NCBI GenBank assembly: GCA_003483125.1
Contig: DMWU01000024.1
Span: forward strand, 1 to 12,272
Direction: 5' to 3'
Source of the DNA: Erythrobacter sp.
GTDB taxonomy: Bacteria; Pseudomonadota; Alphaproteobacteria; Sphingomonadales; Sphingomonadaceae
Length of the DNA: 12,272 nt
Below the pieces are notes generated by a model. That model ran no database searches. It was not told the DNA's origin and saw nothing but the letters and a program-made list of their open reading frames with translations. Shown in pieces: positions 6,037 through 12,272 of this stretch (within the stretch, counting starts at the first letter, position 1; each line of letters opens with the position of its first letter). The position numbers and the translations under genes are program-made.

Positions 6037-7236
6037 TTCGGCGGCCAGCGCCTCTTCCATGGAGGCCTGCATATCGTCGATATGCGTCATGGCGAGCTTT
6101 CCTTCACGCACGGCGAAGGCCAGCTTGCCTTCCACAAGTTCTAGCGCGTCGCGTCCAAAAACCTCGTATCGCCACCCCTGCAAGACGGGCAGATCACGGA
6201 TTCCTGCAGCCAGTGCCTCCATCTCCTCAGCCTTGGTCAAAAGCCTAGTGGCAACCTCTATTTCGCGTGCGCGTATCTTCAGGAGAAGTTTGAGCAGGTC
6301 GGCAACCAGCGCGCCTTCCTTGCCCAGCGGCGCGCCGCGTTTCATTTTCTCGGGCAACTCGCTCTTATCGAGCGGTTCGGCCTTCTCGATGACCTTCATC
6401 AGGCGCTTGCCAATATCATTGTCTTTCCACGCGCCGGACAGCCCGCGCACCTTGGCGAGGTCGCCCTGCTTCTTAGGCGGATGGCTGGCAATATCTGCCA
6501 GCGTTTCATCGCGCATGATACGGCCACGAGGAATATTCTTGTGCTTAGCCTCTCCTTCGCGCCAGGCAGCTAGCACTTTTAGCCTGCCAAGAACGGACGG
6601 ATTTCGTCCTGGCTGGCGAATCCTGCGCCAGGAGGTTTCGGGATCGACAATGTAGTTTTCTGCGTCGGAGAGCTTTTCCATCTCGGCATCAAGCCAGTCC
6701 CCACGACCAGTCTGGATCAACTTGTCCAGGATCCTGGGAAAAATCTCGGAGAGGTGGGTCACATCCCCGATCGCGTATTCAATTTGGCGATCGGTCAGGG
6801 GCCGGCGGCTCCAGTCGGTAAAACGCGCGCCCTTGTCTACCGTGATGCCCAGCCAGCTTTCGACCAAATTTGCATAGCCGATCTGTTCGGACTGGCTGAC
6901 CGCCATCATCGCAATCTGCGTATCGAAAATGGGGTGGGGCGTCTTGCCCGTCATATTGACGATGATTTCGACATCCTGACCGCCAGCATGGAATACCTTG
7001 AGAACTTCTTCATTCTCGGTCAGCAAATCCAAAAGCGGCGACAGGTCGATGCCTTCGGCTAGCGGGTCGATTGCCGCTGCCTCTTCCTCATTGGCGATCT
7101 GCACCAGACACAGTTCTGGCCAATAAGTGTTCTCGCGCATGAATTCTGTATCGACCGCGACAAATTCGGATTTTTCGAGGCGCCCGCATAGGTCTTCAAG
7201 CGCTTCTGTAGTGGTAATCAGATCGTGTATTTTCAT
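6034..7236 (-). CDS. rnd: Ribonuclease D
   Basis: RNase D is a 3'-5' exoribonuclease that trims tRNA precursors and other stable RNAs. The 400-aa product contains the DEDD exonuclease domain (about residues 1-170) with all three motifs: FVAVDTEF (D29, E31), FHAGGQDVEII (D88) and QIEYAIGDVTHL (Y154, D158; the DEDDy type). An HRDC domain follows (about 213-290; LGRLKVLAAWREGEAKHKNIPRGRIM), then a second, more diverged helical region (about 315-385), matching the standard RNase D plan. ATG 7236 gives the usual MKIHDLI start. An in-frame ATG at 7281 would add 15 residues of poor family fit. The ribosome site is a weak purine stretch (AAGAAG). It is divergent from aspS across 205 bp and lies directly upstream of oxyR. 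Confidence 0.94.
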   Translation of the reverse strand: MKIHDLITTTEALEDLCGRLEKSEFVAVDTEFMRENTYWPELCLVQIANEEEAAAIDPLAEGIDLSPLLDLLTENEEVLKVFHAGGQDVEIIVNMTGKTPHPIFDTQIAMMAVSQSEQIGYANLVESWLGITVDKGARFTDWSRRPLTDRQIEYAIGDVTHLSEIFPRILDKLIQTGRGDWLDAEMEKLSDAENYIVDPETSWRRIRQPGRNPSVLGRLKVLAAWREGEAKHKNIPRGRIMRDETLADIASHPPKKQGDLAKVRGLSGAWKDNDIGKRLMKVIEKAEPLDKSELPEKMKRGAPLGKEGALVADLLKLLLKIRAREIEVATRLLTKAEEMEALAAGIRDLPVLQGWRYEVFGRDALELVEGKLAFAVREGKLAMTHIDDMQASMEEALAAE

Positions 7237-7300
7237 ACTTCTTTTCTTTTCGTGGGATGGAGTACCACCCTCGGGATTCATCCCATCTGGCGCACGCGGG

Positions 7301-7329
7301 TTGACAAAACGGTACGCTTGCCCTGTTAG
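7301..7329 (+). promoter_or_regulatory. aspS: Predicted sigma-70 promoter of aspS
   Basis: TTGACA (7301-7306), a perfect -35 box, is followed by a 17-bp spacer and TGTTAG (7324-7329), a modest -10 box. Transcription would start near 7336 and give a leader of about 105 nt before aspS. The optimal spacing and the position between divergent genes support the call. No start site has been measured. Confidence 0.6.
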
Positions 7330-7332
7330 CGC

Positions 7333-7413
7333 GCCAGAAAACTGGCTGCGGCGCGTTCCGGAGCATTCCGCTGGAATAATCTTTCGGAATCATCCGTAGT
7401 GCGCGCTTAGCGC
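7333..7413 (+). other. Structured 5' leader of aspS
   Basis: The predicted aspS leader holds three short perfect inverted repeats: GCCAG-AAAA-CTGGC (7333-7346, at the predicted transcription start), ATTCC-GCT-GGAAT (7365-7377) and GCGC-GCTTA-GCGC (7401-7413). No T-run follows any of them, and no known riboswitch pattern is recognised. They may affect stability or binding of a regulator, or they may be chance. Confidence 0.35.
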
Positions 7414-7441
7414 CATACTACCGAAATTGGAAAGATTTTAG

Positions 7442-9226
7442 ATGCACGCCTATCGTACCCACAATTGCGAACAACTTGGCGAAGCCAATGTAGGCGAATC
7501 AGTCCGCCTTTCTGGCTGGATTCACCGCAAGCGTGACCATGGCGGCGTTCTGTTTGTCGACCTGCGCGATCACTATGGCATGACACAGATCGTGGCTGAC
7601 GAGGACTCGCCTGCGCTCGAATTGCTCGATTCGCTGCGGCCCGAATCGGTCATTACGATTGACGGTGAAGTAAAGGCGCGCAGTACGGAAACTGTTAACT
7701 CGAACCTTTCAACCGGCGCGATCGAAGTTTTTGCTCGCGACGTTAAGGTGCAGAGTGCAGCGGCCGAACTGCCAATGCCGGTGGCCGGTGAGCAGGAATA
7801 TCCCGAAGACATTCGCCTGCGTTATCGATTCCTGGACCTGAGGCGAGAGACTCTGCACGCAAATATCATGAAGCGTACGCAGATCGTGGCCGATATCCGC
7901 CAGCGGATGAACGCAGTTGGATTTAATGAATTCTCGACACCGATCCTGACCGCTTCTTCGCCAGAAGGTGCGCGTGACTTCCTGGTACCCAGTCGGATCC
8001 ATGCTGGTAAATTCTATGCGCTGCCGCAGGCACCGCAGCAATATAAGCAGCTGCTGATGGTTGCGGGGTTTGACCGCTACTTCCAGATTGCACCCTGCTT
8101 CCGCGACGAAGATCCTCGGGCTGACCGCCTCCCGGGCGAGTTCTACCAACTCGACGTAGAGATGAGTTTCGTCACTCAGGAAGAGGTTTGGGACACGATC
8201 GAGCCGGTGATTGCAGGTACTTTCGAAGCGTTCGCCGAAGGGCGTCACGTAACTCCTGCAGGCGAATTCCCGCGTATTCCGTACGCCGAAGCGATACTGA
8301 AATACGGCACAGACAAGCCTGACCTGCGCAACCCGCTGATCATCAGCGATGTCACGAGCCATTTCGAAAAGTCAGGTTTTGGCCTGTTCGAGAAAATCGT
8401 GGGCGGCGGAGGCGTAGTACGTGTCGTGGCTGCCCCCAATACGCACGAGAAGAGCCGTAAATTCTTTGACGACATGAACGATTGGGCGCGCAAGGAAGGC
8501 TTTGCCGGCCTTGGTTATGTTACGCGCAAGGGCGGCGAATTCGGCGGTCCGATTGCCAAGAATCATGGGCCGGATTGCATGGCTGAGCTTTATGCAGAGC
8601 TTGGCCTCGGCGAAAATGACGGATTGTTGTTCGCTGCAGGCAAGGAAGCGGATGCTGCCAAGCTTGCCGGTGCGGCCCGTATCCGTGTTGCAGAACAGCT
8701 TGACCTGATCGACACATCCCGTTTCGAGCTGGTCTGGATTATCGATTTCCCCTTCTACGAGTATGATGAAGAGGCAAAGAAGGTAGATTTCAGCCACAAC
8801 CCGTTCTCAATGCCGCAAGGTGAGCTGGATGCGCTGGAGAATCAGGATCCGCTGGAAATCCTTGCCTATCAGTATGATCTGGTCTGCAATGGCTACGAAA
8901 TTGCATCAGGATCGGTACGTAACCACAAACCTGAAACCATGGTGAAGGCGTTCGAGATAGTCGGGCTTTCGAAACAGGATGTGGAGGATCAATTTGGCGG
9001 CATGTACCGCGCATTCCAGTATGGTGCGCCCCCGCATGGAGGAATGGCCGCAGGTGTCGATCGCATCGTCATGTTGCTGTGCGACGCTGTAAACCTCCGC
9101 GAAATCACGCTGTTCCCGATGAATCAGAAGGCAGAAGACCTGCTGATGGGCGCGCCAACCCCTGCAGAGCCAAAACAGCTTAGAGAGTTGCATTTGCGAA
9201 TTGTAGAACCACCTAAGGAGGAATGA
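7442..9226 (+). CDS. aspS: Aspartate-tRNA ligase, probably non-discriminating
   Basis: AspRS charges tRNA with aspartate. The 594-aa product is full length for the bacterial type. It has an N-terminal OB-fold anticodon-binding domain (about residues 1-110; [20 protein letters not shown] at 24-43), the class II core with motif 1 (about 150-170), the flipping-loop region [13 protein letters not shown] (173-185), motif 2 [19 protein letters not shown] (220-238, R221), the bacterial GAD insertion (about 290-425) and motif 3 [13 protein letters not shown] (534-546, R541). His33 after RKRD matches the histidine of non-discriminating AspRS enzymes, which also charge tRNA-Asn for GatCAB to amidate. 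Discriminating E. coli AspRS has Leu there. GGAAAG lies 7 nt before ATG 7442. It is divergent from rnd and has its own promoter. Confidence 0.97.
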   Translation: MHAYRTHNCEQLGEANVGESVRLSGWIHRKRDHGGVLFVDLRDHYGMTQIVADEDSPALELLDSLRPESVITIDGEVKARSTETVNSNLSTGAIEVFARDVKVQSAAAELPMPVAGEQEYPEDIRLRYRFLDLRRETLHANIMKRTQIVADIRQRMNAVGFNEFSTPILTASSPEGARDFLVPSRIHAGKFYALPQAPQQYKQLLMVAGFDRYFQIAPCFRDEDPRADRLPGEFYQLDVEMSFVTQEEVWDTIEPVIAGTFEAFAEGRHVTPAGEFPRIPYAEAILKYGTDKPDLRNPLIISDVTSHFEKSGFGLFEKIVGGGGVVRVVAAPNTHEKSRKFFDDMNDWARKEGFAGLGYVTRKGGEFGGPIAKNHGPDCMAELYAELGLGENDGLLFAAGKEADAAKLAGAARIRVAEQLDLIDTSRFELVWIIDFPFYEYDEEAKKVDFSHNPFSMPQGELDALENQDPLEILAYQYDLVCNGYEIASGSVRNHKPETMVKAFEIVGLSKQDVEDQFGGMYRAFQYGAPPHGGMAAGVDRIVMLLCDAVNLREITLFPMNQKAEDLLMGAPTPAEPKQLRELHLRIVEPPKEE

Positions 9227-9335
9227 TGCATTCAAGGGGCTTGTATACGGCCAATATTGTAATGCTCTTGCGCAATGGCGCGCCCTTGATTAGTGCACTT
9301 TCAACTTCACCAAACCCAAGAACAGAGGGAAGATT

Positions 9336-9572
9336 ATGAGCGATACTGCCGACCGCGTGCAGAAAATTGTTGTCGAGCATCTGGGTGTCGAAGGCGACAA
9401 GGTAACCCAGGAAGCTAGCTTTATTGACGATCTTGGCGCTGACAGCCTCGATATTGTTGAGCTGGTTATGGCGTTCGAAGAAGAATTTGGCGTAGAAATC
9501 TCCGACGATGCTGCTGAAAATATAAGCACAGTCGGTGACGCGACCAAATTTATTGAAGAGAACAAGGGCTAA
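9336..9572 (+). CDS. acpP: Acyl carrier protein
   Basis: AcpP carries growing fatty acyl chains on a phosphopantetheine arm for fatty acid, phospholipid and lipid A synthesis. The 78-aa acidic protein is the standard length. The attachment site is intact: [18 protein letters not shown], with Ser37 as the modified serine at the start of helix II. A good Shine-Dalgarno (AGGGA) precedes ATG 9336. The 109 bp upstream, after aspS, should contain a promoter, but I could not define boxes with confidence. The gene is followed by three hairpins and then fabF, which uses acyl-AcpP as substrate. Confidence 0.97.
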   Translation: MSDTADRVQKIVVEHLGVEGDKVTQEASFIDDLGADSLDIVELVMAFEEEFGVEISDDAAENISTVGDATKFIEENKG

Positions 9573-9577
9573 GCCCT
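9565..9577 (+). other. Small hairpin with the acpP stop codon in its loop
   Basis: AGGGC (9565-9569) pairs with GCCCT (9573-9577), and the three-base loop is exactly the acpP stop codon TAA (9570-9572). It is the first of three consecutive inverted repeats between acpP and fabF. A role in mRNA 3' structure is inference. Confidence 0.4.
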
Positions 9578-9589
9578 GTTTGGCTCAGT

Positions 9590-9608
9590 CCGCCTGATCT
9601 TTGGGCGG
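9590..9608 (+). other. Second hairpin downstream of acpP
   Basis: CCGCC (9590-9594) pairs with GGCGG (9604-9608) around a 9-nt loop. It lies between the stop-codon hairpin and the larger terminator-like stem. There is no T-run. It may stabilise or help process the abundant acpP message. Confidence 0.35.
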
Positions 9609-9616
9609 TCAATCGA

Positions 9617-9654
9617 CAGGCTCGACCCGAAAGCGGGCCGGGCCTGTAGCTTTT
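9617..9654 (+). terminator. Strong hairpin between acpP and fabF, terminator or attenuator
   Basis: A 13-position stem (9617-9629 with 9634-9646) has one G-T pair and one A-C mismatch, closed by the loop AAAG. Four Ts follow at 9651-9654. This resembles a leaky intrinsic terminator. The fabF ribosome site (GGAG) begins only about 10 nt after the stem, and no separate fabF promoter is evident. Partial termination would leave acpP more abundant than fabF, as the stoichiometry of the proteins requires. Confidence 0.65.
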
Positions 9655-9667
9655 GTGGAGAACGTAC

Positions 9668-10927
9668 ATGCGTCGAGTGGTTGTAACCGGGCTTGGACTA
9701 GTCACGCCGTTGGGTGGCGATGTCGAAACGAGCTGGAGCAATCTTATTGCGGGAAAGAGCGGCGCAGGGCCGATCACCCGTTTTGATGCCTCAAATCAGA
9801 AGTGTCAGATCGCTTGCGAGGTAAAGCCTAAGGATCATGAATTCGGTTTCGATCCGGACAAACGCGTTGATCACAAGGTCCAGCGTCAAGTTGATCCCTT
9901 CATTATCTACGGCATTGATGCGGCCGGCCAGGCATTGGAAGATGCCGGACTCGAGGACATGGATGACGATCTCAAAGAGCGGACTGGCTGCTCAATTGGT
10001 TCGGGAATTGGCGGTCTTCCGGGCATTGAACTCGAATCGGTCAATCTGCATGAACGAGGTCCTGGCCGCGTGTCTCCGCACTTTGTCCACGGCCGTTTGA
10101 TCAACCTGATCAGCGGACAGGTCTCAATCAAGTACGGTCTTATGGGTCCAAACCATGCCGTAGTGACGGCGTGTTCGACGGGCGCCCATTCGATGGGTGA
10201 TGCGGCCCGCATGATCAAGGACGGCGATGCAGATGTAATGCTCGCCGGCGGTGCAGAAAGCACGATTAATCCCTTGGGCGTTGCCGGTTTTGCACAAGCT
10301 CGTGCGCTGAATATGAGCATGAATGACCGCCCCGAAGAAGCCAGCAGGCCATATGACAAGGATCGTGACGGCTTCGTAATGGGTGAGGGTGCCGGTGTAG
10401 TCGTTCTCGAAGAGTATGAACATGCCAATACTCGCGGTGCGAAGATCTATGCCGAAGTGGTCGGTTATGGCCTTTCGGGCGACGCCTATCACGTCACGGC
10501 ACCGCACCCTGAAGGTAAGGGCGCGGAACTGGCGATGAAGATGGCCTTGAAAAAGGCTGGTATGGGGCCAGGCGACATTGATTACGTAAATGCGCACGGC
10601 ACCTCGACCATGGCTGACACAGTCGAGCTTGGTGCGGTCAAGCGGGTATTGGGTGACGATTTGGGCGGGGCTTCTATGTCGAGCACCAAGTCTGCCATAG
10701 GCCACCTGCTAGGCGGTGCGGGCGCGGTTGAGGCGATCTTCTGCATCCTGGCGATGCGCGATGGAGTAGTGCCACCGACACTCAATCTCCATAATCCCGA
10801 TGAGGGAACGGAAGGCGTTGATCTTGTCCCGCTTAAGTCAAAGCAGCGCGAAGTAAATTCCGTACTCAATAACAGCTTTGGCTTTGGCGGCACTAATGCC
10901 TGCCTGATCATGAAGAAGGTCGACTAA
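9668..10927 (+). CDS. fabF: 3-oxoacyl-[acyl-carrier-protein] synthase II
   Basis: FabF (KAS II) condenses malonyl-AcpP with an acyl chain in each round of fatty acid elongation in the cytoplasm. The 419-aa product has the thiolase fold with the full catalytic set: Cys169 in VTACSTGAHSMGDA, His310 in VNAHGTSTMADT, Lys341 and His346 in KSAIGHLLGGAGAVEA, and the glycine-rich SFGFGGTNACL near the C-terminus (403-413). The Cys-His-His arrangement and length match FabF, not FabH. ATG 9668 is preferred: GGAG lies 7 nt upstream and the product starts MRRVVVTGLGLVTPLG. It follows acpP across a 95-bp gap with hairpins and sits 1 nt upstream of mltG. Confidence 0.96.
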   Translation: MRRVVVTGLGLVTPLGGDVETSWSNLIAGKSGAGPITRFDASNQKCQIACEVKPKDHEFGFDPDKRVDHKVQRQVDPFIIYGIDAAGQALEDAGLEDMDDDLKERTGCSIGSGIGGLPGIELESVNLHERGPGRVSPHFVHGRLINLISGQVSIKYGLMGPNHAVVTACSTGAHSMGDAARMIKDGDADVMLAGGAESTINPLGVAGFAQARALNMSMNDRPEEASRPYDKDRDGFVMGEGAGVVVLEEYEHANTRGAKIYAEVVGYGLSGDAYHVTAPHPEGKGAELAMKMALKKAGMGPGDIDYVNAHGTSTMADTVELGAVKRVLGDDLGGASMSSTKSAIGHLLGGAGAVEAIFCILAMRDGVVPPTLNLHNPDEGTEGVDLVPLKSKQREVNSVLNNSFGFGGTNACLIMKKVD

Positions 10928-10928
10928 G

Positions 10929-11897
10929 GTGAAACGGCTGGGCTGCATTATTGCGCCCTTTACTGCCTTGCTCCTGATTGTCGCAGTTTTCTTTCCGGCA
11001 ATGCTGTTTGGCACGGCCAGCATCGATGAAGATAGTGAATTCATCATCCCATCGGGGGCTTCGCTGACCTCGGTGGCGAACATGCTCGAGGATCAGGGAC
11101 ACATCAGTTCTGCTGATGGCTTCCTGTTGCGTGCAAAGCTTCTGGGCGGAAACGAGCCCATCCAGGCTGGCGAATTTCTATTGACGCCAGAGATGGATCA
11201 GGCTGCCATTCTAGCAGCTTTCCAGCGTGGGCAAGTGATCCGTCGCTTTGTTACTATCCCTGAAGGCATGCCGTCGATCCTGGTGTATGAGCGCCTGATG
11301 GCACAGGAAATGCTGAGCGGCGAAATCGAAGTTCCCCCAGAAGGCTCAATTCTTCCAGACACTTATGATTTCGAGCGCGGCGAAAGCAGGCAGGCCCTGC
11401 TTGGCCGTATGCAATCCGCCATGGCCGCATATTTGGAGGAAGCATGGGAAGTGCGCGGTAGCGATATCGCTGTCGACAATGCGCGCGATGCCCTGATCCT
11501 AGCGAGCGTGGTCGAGAAAGAAACAAGCGTGCCGAGCGAGCGGCGCATGGTCGCCGGCCTTTACTCCAATCGCTTGAAGGTCGGGATGAGGCTGCAGGCG
11601 GACCCGACGATCATCTACCCGATTACGCAAGGGAAGCCGCTGGGTCGCCGAATCCGTCAGTCAGAGATTGCCGCGGTGAATGATTACAATACCTATTCGA
11701 TGGGTGGATTGCCCAAGGGGCCAATCACCAACCCTGGCCGCGAGAGTATTGCTGCGGTGCTCAATCCTGCTGAAACATCGGCGCTGTTCATGGTTGCAGA
11801 TGGCACTGACGGACATGCATTTGCGGACACAGCAGCCGAGCATCAGGCCAATGTTGAGCGTTGGTATGCGATCCGACGTGAACGCGGTGAGATGTAA
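10929..11897 (+). CDS. mltG: Endolytic murein transglycosylase
   Basis: MltG cleaves nascent peptidoglycan strands in the periplasm and is thought to set glycan chain length. The 322-aa product has an N-terminal membrane anchor (about residues 5-28), a small LysM-like region (about 36-105) and the YceG catalytic domain. In the latter, LILASVVEKETSVPSERRMVAG holds the catalytic Glu197 (Glu218 in E. coli), followed by GMRLQADPTIIYP (219-231) and NDYNTYSMGGLPKGPITNPG (251-270). The start is GTG 10929, one base after the fabF stop, with AGAAGG inside the fabF end as ribosome site, so the two are translationally close-coupled. No terminator is obvious before the convergent pseudogene 12 bp downstream. 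Confidence 0.94.
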   Translation: MKRLGCIIAPFTALLLIVAVFFPAMLFGTASIDEDSEFIIPSGASLTSVANMLEDQGHISSADGFLLRAKLLGGNEPIQAGEFLLTPEMDQAAILAAFQRGQVIRRFVTIPEGMPSILVYERLMAQEMLSGEIEVPPEGSILPDTYDFERGESRQALLGRMQSAMAAYLEEAWEVRGSDIAVDNARDALILASVVEKETSVPSERRMVAGLYSNRLKVGMRLQADPTIIYPITQGKPLGRRIRQSEIAAVNDYNTYSMGGLPKGPITNPGRESIAAVLNPAETSALFMVADGTDGHAFADTAAEHQANVERWYAIRRERGEM

Positions 11898-11909
11898 CGC
11901 ACTTGCCCT

Positions 11910-12272
11910 TTAAGGTGTAACGATCGGAAAGCTTGAGGGCATGGGATCCAGCGCGGCCCCTGCAGTCTCTTTGGTAGTGAGTCGGTCGATCAGGATCCAG
12001 CCAGTATCTCCGCGGATGACCATCATCTTTGCCAGATCAAAACCGCGCACCTGCCAAACATTGCCGGTAAGCTGGAACAGGCCATGATGCTTCAGGTATC
12101 GCATATGTCGCCACAGGCTGAGATGGACTGTCAATGGCACTGCGCCCTCGACGAAGTCATAGGCACCAAGGTTCCGAACGACCTGTCCGTTGGCATTGCG
12201 GATAATCGGATCTTCTCGTGTTCCAAGGAAGCCACGAGTTGCAAAGTCCTGATCGCGTGTGCCGTCTTCAGG
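11910..12272 (-). pseudogene. Truncated linear alkylsulfatase-type (SdsA1-like) metallo-beta-lactamase gene
   Basis: The minus strand is open from the window edge to a TAA at 11910, giving 120 residues. They resemble the region before the catalytic core of SdsA1-type alkyl sulfate hydrolases: DFATRGFLGT, LGAYDFVEG, SLWRHMRYLKHHGLFQ, VWQVRGFDLAKMMVI and RGDTGWILIDRLTTKETAGAAL. Intact members then continue for hundreds of residues, with the zinc motif THSHxDH about 25 residues on. Here the family match stops after ETAGAAL, nine or ten unrelated residues follow, and the frame ends 12 bp from the mltG stop. The zinc site, catalytic domain and SCP2-like C-terminus are absent, so the protein cannot be an active sulfatase. 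The usual IDPL also reads IDRL. The 5' part is off the window. A deletion remnant is the best reading; family assignment is from memory of motifs. Confidence 0.72.

Noticed and set aside
7709..8362. 217-aa minus-strand open frame opposite aspS
   Set aside because: It is antisense to the conserved class II core; no recognisable domain or ribosome site.
9227..9335. Promoter boxes for acpP
   Set aside because: A promoter is expected here, but no -35/-10 pair with good sequence and spacing could be picked; TTGCGC with TAGTGC is too weak to report.
9907..10705. Minus-strand open frames of 173 and 193 aa opposite fabF
   Set aside because: Both are antisense shadows of FabF with no motif of their own.
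1..12272. Mobile element, prophage, CRISPR array or defence island
   Set aside because: No transposase, integrase, phage or Cas-like protein, no regularly spaced repeat array and no composition shift were seen. The EVE protein alone, without a restriction partner, is not evidence of a defence system.

Overview
The window looks like a chromosomal housekeeping region from an alphaproteobacterium, most likely order Sphingomonadales (Erythrobacter-like). This rests on three things: the protein style of every recognisable gene, the divergent rnd/aspS pair, and the acpP-fabF-mltG order. GC content is moderate and even. I see no tRNA, rRNA, CRISPR array, transposase, integrase or phage gene. No taxonomic search could be run.

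Layout. Positions 1-1907 (minus strand) hold a membrane-anchored GGDEF-EAL cyclic-di-GMP protein followed by the start of dapF, which runs off the window edge. Divergent from it is a 136-aa EVE-domain protein (2058-2468). A structure-rich 99-bp intergenic region then leads into a 63-aa putative membrane protein (2568-2759). That gene converges on an LplT-type MFS transporter (4066-2756). pgsA (4180-4773) diverges from the transporter and is followed by a second small membrane protein (4868-5128), which converges on oxyR. rnd-oxyR form a tight minus-strand operon (7236-5125), divergent from aspS (7442-9226). Then come acpP, fabF and mltG on the plus strand. At the right edge is a minus-strand piece of a linear alkylsulfatase-type metallo-beta-lactamase gene. 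It is cut off before its metal-binding motif and looks like a pseudogene remnant.

How the genes work together. Lipid and envelope functions dominate: PgsA makes phosphatidylglycerophosphate, the LplT-like transporter probably moves lysophospholipids, AcpP and FabF elongate fatty acids, MltG ends glycan strands, and DapF makes meso-diaminopimelate for peptidoglycan and lysine. RNase D, AspRS, OxyR and the GGDEF-EAL protein are information or stress functions.

Nothing here is clearly a new multi-gene system. The points most worth a second look are: (i) two small-membrane-protein genes that share an unusual layout, with a hairpin directly against the AUG, no Shine-Dalgarno, and a CTAA stop-stop overlap with a convergent neighbour; (ii) the repeat-dense region upstream of the first of these; (iii) the truncated alkylsulfatase; (iv) a run of hairpins after acpP; (v) altered residues in the EAL domain; (vi) the rnd-oxyR coupling.
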